From contig NZ_CP009354.1 in assembly GCF_000772105.1 (NCBI RefSeq), forward strand, positions 1,240,001 through 1,304,000: DNA of 64,000 nt, in the 5' to 3' direction. Position numbers and translations under genes: made by a program. This stretch comes from Vibrio tubiashii ATCC 19109 (GTDB lineage: Bacteria; Pseudomonadota; Gammaproteobacteria; Enterobacterales; Vibrionaceae). The notes beneath the pieces were generated by a model that saw nothing but the letters and a program-made list of their open reading frames with translations, had not been told where the DNA came from and ran no database searches. This document shows, piece by piece, positions 1 through 8,082 of this stretch. Each line of letters opens with the position of its first letter. Position 1 is the first letter of the stretch.

Positions 1-108
1 ATTGGTCGAATCTTCATTGAAACCAAACAAAGGCCACTCTACCTAGTGCAGTCGGTCAGTGAAAAACAAGCAAGGCACCAAGTACAAAAAAGGGAGAAGC
101 GGGCGTGA
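1..108 (+). CDS. GT2 family glycosyltransferase, C-terminal end only
   Basis: Open at the left edge; 35 residues remain before the TGA at 106-108. The segment RIFIETKQRPLYLV resembles the end of polyprenyl-phosphate glycosyltransferases of the DPM1/GtrB/ArnC type, which usually close with a 'GRIYEEVKxRPLY' motif and a basic tail. Such enzymes load a sugar onto a lipid carrier at the inner membrane. The next gene, a GT39 membrane transferase, starts within its stop region (GTG at 105), and a GtrA protein follows, so the three probably form one translationally coupled sugar-transfer operon. The family call rests on a short tail and on context. Confidence 0.6.
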   Translation: MGRIFIETKQRPLYLVQSVSEKQARHQVQKREKRA

Positions 109-1526
109 GTTTTAACCGAGTTCACTTATGGGCGATTTTAGGCGCGGCACTCTTGATTCGACTGCTGACTTTAGGCGCTTATCCACTTATGGATACCACC
201 GAAGCCAGATACGGTGAAATGGCGCGGTTAATGATTGAGACGGGCAACTGGATTACGCCTCAATTTGACTATGGCGTGCCTTTCTGGGGCAAGCCGCCAT
301 TGTTTACATGGATGAGTGCAGTGGGTATCGAAACGTTCGGTATCAACGAGTTTGCCGTTCGAGTTCCCCATTGGATGGCTGGTATATTGATTTTGCTGTT
401 TATGGGCTTGTTTGCCAAACGGGTAGGTTACAACGGCTTAATCACGGCACTGGTCTTAGCAACCTGTGGGATCTTTTCAATTGCTGCAGGCGCGGTAATG
501 ACGGATATGGCGCTAACCCTAGGCATGACCATCGCCATGCTTGGTTTCTATTTATGCTGGCTTAGCTATGAGGAAGATAAGCCCAATAGGGGATGGGGCT
601 ACATTGGTTTTGTCGGCTTAGCGATCGGCTTATTGGCTAAAGGGCCGCTTGTGATTGTGTTAATGGGGCTTGCTGTCGTGCCTTGGCTTGTTTTGCAGCA
701 TGGTTTCACTCAGGCGCTAAAAGTGCTTTGGCAGCGTTTCCCGATCGCAACAGGGACACTGCTGATGCTAATCATTGCCTTACCTTGGTATGTGTTGGCA
801 GAACGTGCAACTCCGGGCTTTATCGATTATTTCATCGTAGGTGAGCACTTTAAGCGCTTTCTAGTCAGTGGTTGGGAGGGCGATCTTTACGGGACAGCAC
901 ACAATGAAGTTCGCGGCACTATCTGGTTGTTCTGGCTATATTCCGCTGCGCCTTGGTCAATTGTGTTGCCGATTTTACTGTGGAAAAAACGTCGCAGTTT
1001 GAAATCAAGGATCAAACCTAAAAATGGCATTGTTAGCTTCTTACTGTTTTGGATGGTAGCGCCTTTGGTTCTATTTACCTTCTCAGGAAATATTCTGCCC
1101 GCTTATGTGCTGCCGGGTGTGCCAGCGATTGGTTTGCTGATGTCGATTCTGGTTTCGGATCTAAAACAAGATAAAAAGTGGTTTAAGGTCACCGCGAGTA
1201 TCGTACCCGCATTACTGGTGATTGCGGTCGGATTTATTCATTTAGATGCCGGGGATAAACGTAGCGACAAAGTCATTCTTAGAATGGCTCAGCCTGACGT
1301 CGCGACCTACTATGTTGGCTCACGTCCTTTCTCCGGTCAGTTTTACAGTTCTGGTCAGGCAAAGTTACTCAGTGATGAATCGGAACTGAATGCCTTGTCT
1401 CAGGTGCAGCTGATTGGTGAACGCAATGCAGTAGATAAACTGGTTAAAGAAAAGCTATTAAGCTGCATTATCGAGTTTACCGCAAAGAGTCGTCGCTCAT
1501 TGTATCGTTGTGGTCAACAGTCATGA
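105..1526 (+). CDS. GT39/ArnT-like membrane glycosyltransferase
   Basis: A 473-residue polytopic protein resembling the ArnT/PMT clan (dolichyl-phosphate-mannose mannosyltransferase, GT39/GT83). The N-terminus has a first membrane segment followed by the acidic loop motif DTTEARYGEMARLM (about residues 30-43), which is typical of the catalytic periplasmic loop, then WGKPPLFTW. About ten further hydrophobic segments follow, and the C-terminus is soluble. These enzymes use a polyprenyl-phosphate sugar to glycosylate lipid A, glycans or proteins on the outer face of the inner membrane. The GTG start overlaps the stop of the upstream GT2 gene, and the stop overlaps the ATG of gtrA, so coupling is tight. 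The sugar and acceptor cannot be told from sequence. Confidence 0.8.
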   Translation: MSFNRVHLWAILGAALLIRLLTLGAYPLMDTTEARYGEMARLMIETGNWITPQFDYGVPFWGKPPLFTWMSAVGIETFGINEFAVRVPHWMAGILILLFMGLFAKRVGYNGLITALVLATCGIFSIAAGAVMTDMALTLGMTIAMLGFYLCWLSYEEDKPNRGWGYIGFVGLAIGLLAKGPLVIVLMGLAVVPWLVLQHGFTQALKVLWQRFPIATGTLLMLIIALPWYVLAERATPGFIDYFIVGEHFKRFLVSGWEGDLYGTAHNEVRGTIWLFWLYSAAPWSIVLPILLWKKRRSLKSRIKPKNGIVSFLLFWMVAPLVLFTFSGNILPAYVLPGVPAIGLLMSILVSDLKQDKKWFKVTASIVPALLVIAVGFIHLDAGDKRSDKVILRMAQPDVATYYVGSRPFSGQFYSSGQAKLLSDESELNALSQVQLIGERNAVDKLVKEKLLSCIIEFTAKSRRSLYRCGQQS

Positions 1527-1927
1527 ACAGCAAGTTTTTTCGCTTTGCAGTGATTGGATGCATCGGCTTTATCGCCGATGCTTTGGTTTTTTCGGTTCTG
1601 TTTTATCTTGCAGACACGCCAATTATGGTTGCCCGTGCAATGGCGTTTGTGTGCGCCGCGACGGTGACATGGTTTGGTAATCGCATCTTCACTTTTCAAA
1701 ACACAGAACAAAAAGTGGTTCGGCAATGGATCAAGTTTATGTGTGGAGCGAGCTTTTCTGCCTTGCCAAACTTCTTGGTGTTTAAGCTGTTGTCATCTGT
1801 TTTAGGAGAAGCAGGACTTGGGCCAGTGATCGCCTTAGTTGCTGGGGTACTGGTAGGGATGGTGAGTAATTACTTGCTAAGTTCTCGTTGGGCTTTTGCT
1901 CAGGTTGGTATTAAACGCGCAGAATAA
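1523..1927 (+). CDS. GtrA family membrane protein
   Basis: About 134 residues with four hydrophobic segments, matching the GtrA family (PF04138) in length and in motifs such as the RAMAFVCAATVTWFGNRIFTF region. GtrA-like proteins are thought to flip or present polyprenyl-phosphate sugars to the cognate membrane transferase. I chose ATG 1523, which overlaps the preceding TGA (ATGA), over the in-frame TTG at 1508. It completes a GT2–GT39–GtrA set, the usual three-part toolkit for adding a single sugar to surface glycans or lipid A. Confidence 0.85.
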   Translation: MNSKFFRFAVIGCIGFIADALVFSVLFYLADTPIMVARAMAFVCAATVTWFGNRIFTFQNTEQKVVRQWIKFMCGASFSALPNFLVFKLLSSVLGEAGLGPVIALVAGVLVGMVSNYLLSSRWAFAQVGIKRAE

Positions 1928-1957
1928 AAAAAGCCCAGAGCAATCAGGCTCTGGGCG
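1925..1957 (-). terminator. Rho-independent terminator oriented for the minus strand
   Basis: A perfect 9-bp stem, GCCCAGAGC / GCTCTGGGC with loop AATCAG (1933-1956), has seven A residues on its left and no T-run on its right. On the minus strand this reads as stem followed by TTTTTTTA, a canonical intrinsic terminator. On the plus strand it lacks the U-tract and would only be a weak end for the gtrA operon. No minus-strand gene is visible to its right. Confidence 0.7.
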
Positions 1958-2170
1958 GATACAAATAAACATAGGAGTTAATAAGAAAAAGCAGCGTAAA
2001 TTAGTAGCTTCAGTAAGAAAACAAGTTTGACGGCCTGTAAACTTAGTGGGTTGTCCAAACCCTCGAATGCTCTGCTAACTACACTTATTCAGACCGGGCG
2101 TTTTCAAAACAGTTCCAACTTTTTTCAAAAAATATTTAATTTTCTTCTTTCAAGCGCTTAGAACCCAATT
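1958..2170. other. Intergenic stretch without recognisable gene
   Basis: I find no credible ORF. On the minus strand it contains two small inverted repeats (GGGTTTGGACAACCC near 2050; AAGTTT/AAACTT near 2020) ahead of the minus-oriented terminator at 1925-1957, so a short non-coding transcript is possible. AT-rich sequence lies at 2110-2155. Confidence 0.3.
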
Positions 2171-2199
2171 CAGACAAGGTGGTCAGACCAATCTATAAA
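2171..2199 (+). promoter_or_regulatory. Promoter of psrA–fadE
   Basis: A -35-like CAGACA (2171-2176) and a -10 TATAAA (2194-2199) are separated by exactly 17 bp. A FadR-like palindrome lies inside the spacer. The transcript would have a leader of about 70 nt before the ATG at 2277. Confidence 0.5.
2180..2190. promoter_or_regulatory. FadR operator
   Basis: TGGTCAGACCA is a perfect palindrome around a central A and matches the core of the FadR consensus (TGGTCNGACCA). It lies between the -35 and -10 hexamers, where acyl-CoA-free FadR would block RNA polymerase. This fits repression of beta-oxidation genes when fatty acids are absent. Confidence 0.7.
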
Positions 2200-2247
2200 A
2201 ATGTGATGTTAACAGCTTGTTGCTTTGTTGTTTCGGATGTATATTTT

Positions 2248-2261
2248 CAAACAGTTGTTTA
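2248..2261. promoter_or_regulatory. Putative PsrA operator
   Basis: CAAACAGTTGTTTA fits the Pseudomonas PsrA pattern (G/C)AAAC-N4-GTTT(G/C) except for the last base. It ends 15 nt before the ATG of the PsrA-like gene, a plausible site for autorepression or a transcription roadblock. Confidence 0.45.
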
Positions 2262-2276
2262 ATACGAGTGATTAAA

Positions 2277-2903
2277 ATGGCAAGTAGAAACTCCACCAAA
2301 GAGAAAATTCTTGATGTAGCAGAAGCGCTGTTTGCAGAACATGGCTTCAAAGATACCTCTCTACGCACTATTACCAGTAAAGCGGGTGTGAATTTAGCGT
2401 CGGTTAACTATCACTTTGGTGATAAGAAAACCTTGGTGAGAGCGGTGTTGGATCGATACCTCGAAGCATTTATGCCAGCCGTTCAAGATGCATTGATTAA
2501 CCTCAACCTAAATGAAAGTTTTGAGATGGCTGACGTGTTTGAGTCTCTACGCGGTCCGTTACGTAATCTAAATGATGTACGGCCAAATGGAACCAGTCGC
2601 TTTATGCTATTAATCGGTCGCGGTTACACCGATGTGCAGGGCCATTTACGTTGGTTTATCACCACTCGTTATTCGGATGCATTATCTCTGTTTACTGAAT
2701 CGGTAATGAAAGCGAATCCGAAGCTCACTCAAGAAGAGTTGTTCTGGCGTTTACATTTCACGCTCGGAACTTGTGTTTTCACAATGGCTTCAAGCCAAGC
2801 GTTACTTGAGATTGCAGAAAATGATTACGGAAAAGCAATGGATGCCAAGTCCGTTGTCGACCAACTGATTCCATTCTTAGCAGCAGGCGTCGCTGCAGAA
2901 TAG
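2277..2903 (+). CDS. psrA: TetR-family regulator, PsrA-like
   Basis: A 208-residue TetR-type regulator. The N-terminal helix-turn-helix (about residues 8-55, ending AGVNLASVNYHFGDKKTLV) is very close to that of Pseudomonas PsrA, a long-chain-acyl-responsive regulator of fatty-acid degradation. The C-terminal ligand and dimer domain is all helical. I chose ATG 2277 over an upstream in-frame start at 2217 because the HTH begins immediately after it and the operator-like site at 2248-2261 would otherwise fall in the coding region. fadE follows 69 nt downstream on the same strand and is probably its main target. The effector is inferred from family. Confidence 0.75.
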   Translation: MASRNSTKEKILDVAEALFAEHGFKDTSLRTITSKAGVNLASVNYHFGDKKTLVRAVLDRYLEAFMPAVQDALINLNLNESFEMADVFESLRGPLRNLNDVRPNGTSRFMLLIGRGYTDVQGHLRWFITTRYSDALSLFTESVMKANPKLTQEELFWRLHFTLGTCVFTMASSQALLEIAENDYGKAMDAKSVVDQLIPFLAAGVAAE

Positions 2904-2972
2904 AAGTTTTAACTAGTACCTACAAATAACAAAAATATTGGACCACTAAATAGTGAACAAAAGGATCTGATT

Positions 2973-5264
2973 ATGGGCTCTCTAAGAAGAAAATGGGTAA
3001 GTGACCCAGCTTTTAAAATGTTTAAAAAAGTGCTGCCACCACTATCGAGTACTGAAAAGGAAGCAATGGAAGCGGGTAGTGTTTGGTGGGATGGAGAGCT
3101 TTTCTCTGGTCGCCCTGACTTCACTAAGCTTCACCATTATCCGAAGCCAACCCTAACGGCTGAAGAGCAGTCGTTTATGGATAACGAGCTAGAAACTCTG
3201 CTAGCTATGCTAGATGACCATAAGATCGTAAAAGAAGATCGCGATTTGCCACCTGAAGTTTGGCAGTACCTGCGTAAAGAGCGCTTCTTCTCTTTGATCA
3301 TTTCAAAAGAGTACGGTGGTCGTGAGTTTTCATCATTGGCTAACTCAACAATTGTAACGCGAATTGCAACCCGTAGTATCAGTGCAGCGGTTTGTGTGAT
3401 GGTACCAAACTCGTTAGGTCCAGGTGAGCTTCTGTCACACTACGGTACTCAGGAACAAAAAGATTATTGGTTGCCTCGCCTAGCGGATGGTACTGATATC
3501 CCATGTTTCGCGCTTACTGGCCCAGAAGCGGGCTCTGATGCTGGTGGTATTCCAGATGAAGGTATTGTTTGTTACGGCGAGCATGAAGGCAAAGAAGTCT
3601 TAGGTGTTCGTATCAACTGGAACAAGCGCTACATTACACTAGCACCTGTTGCGACTGTTCTTGGCTTAGCGTTCAAGATGTACGATCCAGATGGTTTGAT
3701 GGGTGACAAGAAAGAATTGGGTATCACCTGTGCTCTTATCCCAGCAGATCATAAAGGTGTTGAAAACGGTGAGCGCCATGACCCACTAGGGTTAGCATTT
3801 ATGAACGGCCCAACCTTTGGTAAAGATGTGTTCATTCCAATGGACTGGCTGATCGGTGGTCAAGATTACGCAGGTAAAGGCTGGCGTATGCTCGTTGAGT
3901 GTCTATCAGCAGGTCGTGGTATTTCACTTCCGGCATTGGGCACTGCGGTTGGTCACCTAACTTCACGTACGACAGGTGCTTATGCGTATGTTCGTAAGCA
4001 ATTTGGCATGTCGATTGGTAAGTTTGAAGGGGTAGCAGAATCGCTAGGTCGAATTGGTGGTTTAACTTACCTACTAGAAGCAAGTCGAACCCTGACGACA
4101 ACCTCTCTCGATCTTAAAGAGAAACCGGGCATTGTTACCGCGATCGCTAAATACCATATGACAGAGATGGCCCGTACCATTCTTAATGACTCAATGGATA
4201 TTCACTCTGGTCGTGCAATTCAGGATGGCCCAATGAACTACTTGGCATCGCCATACTTGGGTATTCCGGTGGCGATTACGGTAGAAGGTGCCAATATTCT
4301 TACTCGTAACTTGATGATCTTTGGGCAAGGTGCAACACGTTGTCATCCATACGTACTTAAAGAGATGGAAGCGGCAGCAAATCCTGATCACAAGCAAGGT
4401 GCGAAAGAGTTTGATGATTTGCTGTTTAAGCATATTAAACATGCGATGGGTAATACCTTCGGTGCGTTTGGTGCGGCGTTGACAGGTTCTCGATTCATTA
4501 AAGCCGACATGAGCGGTGCGACTCAGAAATACTACAAAGAGATGACTCGCCTAAGCCGTGCGCTTGCAGTGAGTGCTGATATTGCGATGGCGACGTTAGG
4601 CGGAGATCTGAAACGTAAAGAAATGATTTCTGCTCGTTTAGGTGATGTGCTTGCTTATCTATACATGGCTTCAGCAGCGCTTAAGAAATATGAGGATGAA
4701 GGTCGTCAGCAACAAGATCTAGACTTTGTTCACTATGCTGTTCAGCACTGTTTATACAATGCGGCTAATGCACTACAAGAAGCCTTCACTAACTATCCTC
4801 ACAAAGCAGTAGGACGTTTATTAAAAGTACTTATCTTCCCGTTGGGTAACCATTTTGCGAAGCCTAGTGATGATTTAACGGTGAAACTAGCAGAAGCCTT
4901 GATGACTCCAGGTGCGCAGCGCGATCGCTTGACTAACCTTTGCTACGTTGGCAAAGATGAGAATGACAGTGTTGGCCTGATGGAGACGGCATTCTTAGCT
5001 ATGTACGACATTAAGGGTCTGGAGCGTAAGCTAATGCGTGCGGCGAAGGAAGGTAAGGTTGCTCGTAAAGGGTTGCTGGCAGACCGATTAGCACAGGCAC
5101 TAGAAGCGGATGTCCTAACTCAGGAAGAAGTAGATCAGATTGTCGCGGCAGACAAGCTTCGCTATAAAGCGATTCAAGTGGACCACTTTAGCCATGACTT
5201 TAGCGCGATTCACACCAATGGTAAGCCAAAAAAGGGCAAAGCTAAGCTAAATACTGCAGCTTAG
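2973..5264 (+). CDS. fadE: Acyl-CoA dehydrogenase FadE
   Basis: A 763-residue FAD-dependent acyl-CoA dehydrogenase of the long FadE type (E. coli FadE is 814), which performs the first oxidation step of beta-oxidation. The N-terminal ~75 residues precede the dehydrogenase domain. CFALTGPEAGSDAGG (about residues 178-192) is the flavin and substrate motif of the middle domain, the IHSGRAIQDGP region belongs to the C-terminal helical domain, and the FadE-specific extension (DUF1974) runs to the end. ATG 2973 follows AAAAGGA. It lies downstream of psrA and is presumably cotranscribed from the FadR-regulated promoter. A terminator follows at 5285. Confidence 0.9.
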   Translation: MGSLRRKWVSDPAFKMFKKVLPPLSSTEKEAMEAGSVWWDGELFSGRPDFTKLHHYPKPTLTAEEQSFMDNELETLLAMLDDHKIVKEDRDLPPEVWQYLRKERFFSLIISKEYGGREFSSLANSTIVTRIATRSISAAVCVMVPNSLGPGELLSHYGTQEQKDYWLPRLADGTDIPCFALTGPEAGSDAGGIPDEGIVCYGEHEGKEVLGVRINWNKRYITLAPVATVLGLAFKMYDPDGLMGDKKELGITCALIPADHKGVENGERHDPLGLAFMNGPTFGKDVFIPMDWLIGGQDYAGKGWRMLVECLSAGRGISLPALGTAVGHLTSRTTGAYAYVRKQFGMSIGKFEGVAESLGRIGGLTYLLEASRTLTTTSLDLKEKPGIVTAIAKYHMTEMARTILNDSMDIHSGRAIQDGPMNYLASPYLGIPVAITVEGANILTRNLMIFGQGATRCHPYVLKEMEAAANPDHKQGAKEFDDLLFKHIKHAMGNTFGAFGAALTGSRFIKADMSGATQKYYKEMTRLSRALAVSADIAMATLGGDLKRKEMISARLGDVLAYLYMASAALKKYEDEGRQQQDLDFVHYAVQHCLYNAANALQEAFTNYPHKAVGRLLKVLIFPLGNHFAKPSDDLTVKLAEALMTPGAQRDRLTNLCYVGKDENDSVGLMETAFLAMYDIKGLERKLMRAAKEGKVARKGLLADRLAQALEADVLTQEEVDQIVAADKLRYKAIQVDHFSHDFSAIHTNGKPKKGKAKLNTAA

Positions 5265-5284
5265 CAAAGTAACAATAAAGATAC

Positions 5285-5314
5285 GAAAGGCACCTGATGG
5301 TGCCTTTCTTTTTT
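5285..5314 (+). terminator. Terminator of psrA–fadE
   Basis: The stem AAAGGCACC / GGTGCCTTT with loop TGAT is followed by CTTTTTT, a clear intrinsic terminator just after fadE. Confidence 0.85.
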
Positions 5315-5441
5315 GCTAAAGATCTCGATAGCCGCTGAAAGTGCTCCAACCACTTACATTTTGGCGACATTTTTACAGAAATTAGATGCGATCTTTAGAT
5401 GAACCTTTTATCCTAGCGGGGTTTTTTAAAGGAAGTTGAAT

Positions 5442-6644
5442 ATGATCATCAAACCTAGAATTCGTGGATTTATCTGTACTACAACGCATCCAGTGGGCTG
5501 TGAAGCTAACGTAAAAGAACAAATTACTTACACAAAAGCGCAAGGCCCAATTAAAGATGCACCTAAGCGTGTACTTGTTGTTGGTGCTTCAAGTGGCTAC
5601 GGTCTATCTTCTCGTATCGCAGCGGCATTTGGTGGCGGTGCTTCAACGATCGGTGTTTTCTTCGAGAAAGAAGGCACAGAGAAAAAACCTGGCACAGCGG
5701 GTTTCTACAACTCTGTAGCGTTTGAAAAGCTTGCTCGTGAAGAAGGTTTGTACGCAAAGAGCCTAAATGGCGATGCGTTCTCTAACGAAGCGAAAGAAAA
5801 GACAATCGAATTGATCAAAGAAGACCTTGGTCAGATTGATATGGTAGTTTACTCACTGGCTTCTCCAGTACGTAAGATGCCAGAAACCGGTGAACTAATC
5901 CGTTCATCACTTAAGCCAATCGGTGATACTTACACTTCTACAGCGGTTGATACCAACAAAGACGTGATCATCGAAGCGAGCGTTGAGCCGGCGACAGAAG
6001 AAGAGATCAAAGACACTGTTACTGTAATGGGCGGTGAAGATTGGGAACTTTGGATCAACGCTCTATCTGAAGCAGGCGTATTAGCTGACGGTTGTAAGAC
6101 GGTTGCATACAGCTACATTGGTACTGAACTGACTTGGCCAATCTACTGGGATGGTGCACTAGGTAAAGCGAAGATGGACCTTGACCGCGCTGCAACGGCT
6201 CTTAACGACAAGCTTTCGGCAACAGGTGGTACGGCGAATGTTGCAGTACTTAAGTCTGTTGTAACTCAAGCAAGTTCTGCTATTCCTGTAATGCCACTAT
6301 ACATTGCGATGGTATTTAAGAAGATGCGTGCTGAAGGCGTACATGAAGGCTGTATGGAACAGATCTTCCGTATGTTCAGTGAGCGTCTATACAAAGAAGA
6401 CGGTAGTGCACCACAAGTGGACGACAAAAACCGTCTACGTCTAGATGACTGGGAACTACGTGACGACATCCAGCAACACTGTCGTGACCTATGGCCACAA
6501 ATCACGTCTGAAAACCTAAAAGAGCTAACTGACTACGTTGAGTACAAAGAAGAGTTCTTGAAGCTATTCGGCTTTGGTGTTGAAGGCGTAGATTACGAAG
6601 CTGACGTAAACCCAGACTACAAAGCAGATTTTATTGCGATCTAG
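5442..6644 (+). CDS. fabV: Trans-2-enoyl-ACP/CoA reductase FabV
   Basis: 400 residues, the family's usual length, beginning [17 protein letters not shown] as in Vibrio FabV. This NADH-dependent reductase carries out the last reduction of fatty-acid elongation and is naturally insensitive to triclosan. Visible features: Rossmann motif [11 protein letters not shown] (residues 48-58) and the catalytic pair Y235 and K244 (Y-X8-K). ATG 5442 is 7 nt after AAAGGAAG; the in-frame TTG at 5436 is less likely. It sits downstream of fadE but behind its own terminator, so it is probably transcribed separately. It places a synthetic enzyme beside degradative fadE. Confidence 0.95.
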   Translation: MIIKPRIRGFICTTTHPVGCEANVKEQITYTKAQGPIKDAPKRVLVVGASSGYGLSSRIAAAFGGGASTIGVFFEKEGTEKKPGTAGFYNSVAFEKLAREEGLYAKSLNGDAFSNEAKEKTIELIKEDLGQIDMVVYSLASPVRKMPETGELIRSSLKPIGDTYTSTAVDTNKDVIIEASVEPATEEEIKDTVTVMGGEDWELWINALSEAGVLADGCKTVAYSYIGTELTWPIYWDGALGKAKMDLDRAATALNDKLSATGGTANVAVLKSVVTQASSAIPVMPLYIAMVFKKMRAEGVHEGCMEQIFRMFSERLYKEDGSAPQVDDKNRLRLDDWELRDDIQQHCRDLWPQITSENLKELTDYVEYKEEFLKLFGFGVEGVDYEADVNPDYKADFIAI

Positions 6645-6695
6645 ATTTGGAACGCTGCGCTCCGAGAGTCTAGACCGCTTCGCTTGTGGAGATCG

Positions 6696-6761
6696 GGAAC
6701 GGACTTTGTCCTATGGAACTCTTCGCTTATAGAAAACGAGATCGGGCTTTACCCTTCGAGA
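6696..6761. repeat. Dispersed hairpin-rich repeat, copy A
   Basis: A 66-nt unit that recurs at 30201-30266 with 56 identical positions. It contains compact hairpins such as GGACTTTGTCC and the decayed GGGCTTTACCC, in copy B GGACTTCGTCC and GGGCTTCGCCC. A related partial unit lies just to the left (GGAACGCTGCGCTCC near 6650). Both copies sit between convergent genes, next to terminators and 8-bp arrays. There is no ORF and no transposase. Confidence 0.7.
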
Positions 6762-6885
6762 TGAACCCCGTGCATTACTCAGTCATTCCATAGAGTGACG
6801 AAGGAGCGAGTAGGGAATCTCAATCAGTTATCTACTTGTTTCAAGAGATCCCCAACTCGGTCGTGCCTCCCTCTCGGGGATGACA

Positions 6886-6930
6886 TAAAAAACAAAGGGT
6901 TGACACATAGTGCCAACCCTTTAATTTTCT
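6886..6930 (-). terminator. Bidirectional terminator between fabV and xthA
   Basis: The stem AAAGGGTTG (6894-6902) pairs with CAACCCTTT (6914-6922), and an inner CAC/GTG pair extends it. On the minus strand it is followed by a TGTTTTTT tract and would end xthA. On the plus strand it is followed by AATTTTCT and could end fabV. The same AGGGTTG/CAACCCT stem recurs at 30378-30403. Confidence 0.75.
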
Positions 6931-6932
6931 CC

Positions 6933-7060
6933 AGCTCTCCAGCTCTCCAGCTCTCCAGCTCTCCAGCTCTCCAGCTCTCCAGCTCTCCAGCTCTCCAGCT
7001 CTCCAGCTCTCCAGCTCTCCAGCTCTCCAGCTCTCCAGCTCTCCAGCTCTCCAGCTCTCC
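6933..7060. repeat. 8-bp tandem array (AGCTCTCC)x16
   Basis: Sixteen perfect, uninterrupted copies of AGCTCTCC (128 bp), followed by a partial AGCTCT (7061-7066) that abuts the TAA of xthA (complement of 7067-7069). On the xthA strand the array fills the space between stop codon and terminator. Read through, the unit would encode an ELESWRAG repeat because 24 bp restores frame. Perfect homogeneity points to recent slippage, so copy number is likely variable between strains. Confidence 0.95.
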
Positions 7061-7066
7061 AGCTCT

Positions 7067-7873
7067 TTACTTAAACGTCGACCAAATCGGTGCGTGATCA
7101 GAAGGCTTTTCGATACCACGTAATTCGTAGTCAACATCTGATTCGATACATTTCTCGGCAAGTTTTGGAGTGGCTAGAACCACATCGATACGTAGGCCGC
7201 GGTTATCTGGGAACCCTTTTGAGCGGTAATCAAACCACGAGAAACGATCGTTTACATCTGGGTGGATTTGACGGAAAGTGTCGACAAAGCCCCAGTCTAA
7301 TAGTGTCTTCAACCATTCGCGCTCTTCCGGTTGGAACGAACACTTACCGGTTTTCAGCCAACGCTTACGGTTTGGCTCGCCAATGCCGATGTCTGCGTCA
7401 ATTGGGCTGATGTTAATGTCGCCCATAACGATAAGCTGTTCATCATTGTTGTGATGATCGTTCAGGTAAGTCATTAAGTCTTTATAGAACTGACGCTTAT
7501 ACGGGAACTTGGTTTCGTGGCTGATGTTATCGCCTTGTGGGAAGTAGCCATTAAGTACCGTGACCTTTTCACCGTTATCATCTTCTAACGTCACCATGAT
7601 CATACGCTTTTGATGATCTTCGTTATCGGTTGGGAAACCTTTTTGAACTGAGATAGGTTCTTTCTTACACAGCATAGCCACGCCGTAGTGCGCTTTCTGC
7701 CCATGGAAGTACACCTTGTAACCCATCGCTTCCACATCTTCTAGAGGAAAGGCTTCGTCGTGCACTTTGATTTCTTGTAGGCCGATAACATCAGGTTGAT
7801 GCTTATCGATCACGGCTTGTAGTTGATGAAGGCGGGCACGAAGACCGTTGATATTGAAAGAGATAACTTTCAT
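7067..7873 (-). CDS. xthA: Exodeoxyribonuclease III
   Basis: 268 residues, the same as E. coli XthA. A member of the AP endonuclease/exonuclease III family that removes abasic sites and 3' blocking groups in base-excision repair. Visible metal and catalytic motifs: [14 protein letters not shown] (residues 1-14), GLQEIK with the metal-binding Glu, [14 protein letters not shown], and the C-terminal SDHAPI containing the catalytic His. ATG 7873 follows AAGGAA; the in-frame extension to 7927 has no ribosome site and lies outside the family boundary. An 8-bp tandem array begins directly after its stop. Confidence 0.95.
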   Translation of the reverse strand: MKVISFNINGLRARLHQLQAVIDKHQPDVIGLQEIKVHDEAFPLEDVEAMGYKVYFHGQKAHYGVAMLCKKEPISVQKGFPTDNEDHQKRMIMVTLEDDNGEKVTVLNGYFPQGDNISHETKFPYKRQFYKDLMTYLNDHHNNDEQLIVMGDINISPIDADIGIGEPNRKRWLKTGKCSFQPEEREWLKTLLDWGFVDTFRQIHPDVNDRFSWFDYRSKGFPDNRGLRIDVVLATPKLAEKCIESDVDYELRGIEKPSDHAPIWSTFK

Positions 7874-8082
7874 TTCCGTTCCTTGCTTGTGGCTGTTCGA
7901 ATTTTTGTAAGGCAATACTAGCATCAATTATCAGTCGCGGCGAAGGCGATGAACGCACTTGGCAGTATTTAACATTTTTTTAAACTTTCGATTGATATCT
8001 ACTTCGTTTATGGTGTAATTCCAAGGATACTTATTAATTAATTTGTCTATTCGAAACACCGAGTTTGCTATAAGGATGTATT

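Noticed and set aside
2020..2100. Possible tRNA remnant
   Set aside because: Part of the minus strand vaguely resembles a tRNA D-arm, but no full cloverleaf, T-loop or acceptor stem can be formed.
6933..7060. CRISPR-like array
   Set aside because: Repeats are 8 bp, directly abutting and without spacers; no cas genes anywhere in the window.
6795..7161. ORFs on both strands through the 8-bp array (SSPALQL- and ELESWRAG-repeat proteins)
   Set aside because: They exist only because an 8-bp repeat without stops is open in several frames. No ribosome site and no homology, and the minus-strand frame runs into xthA.
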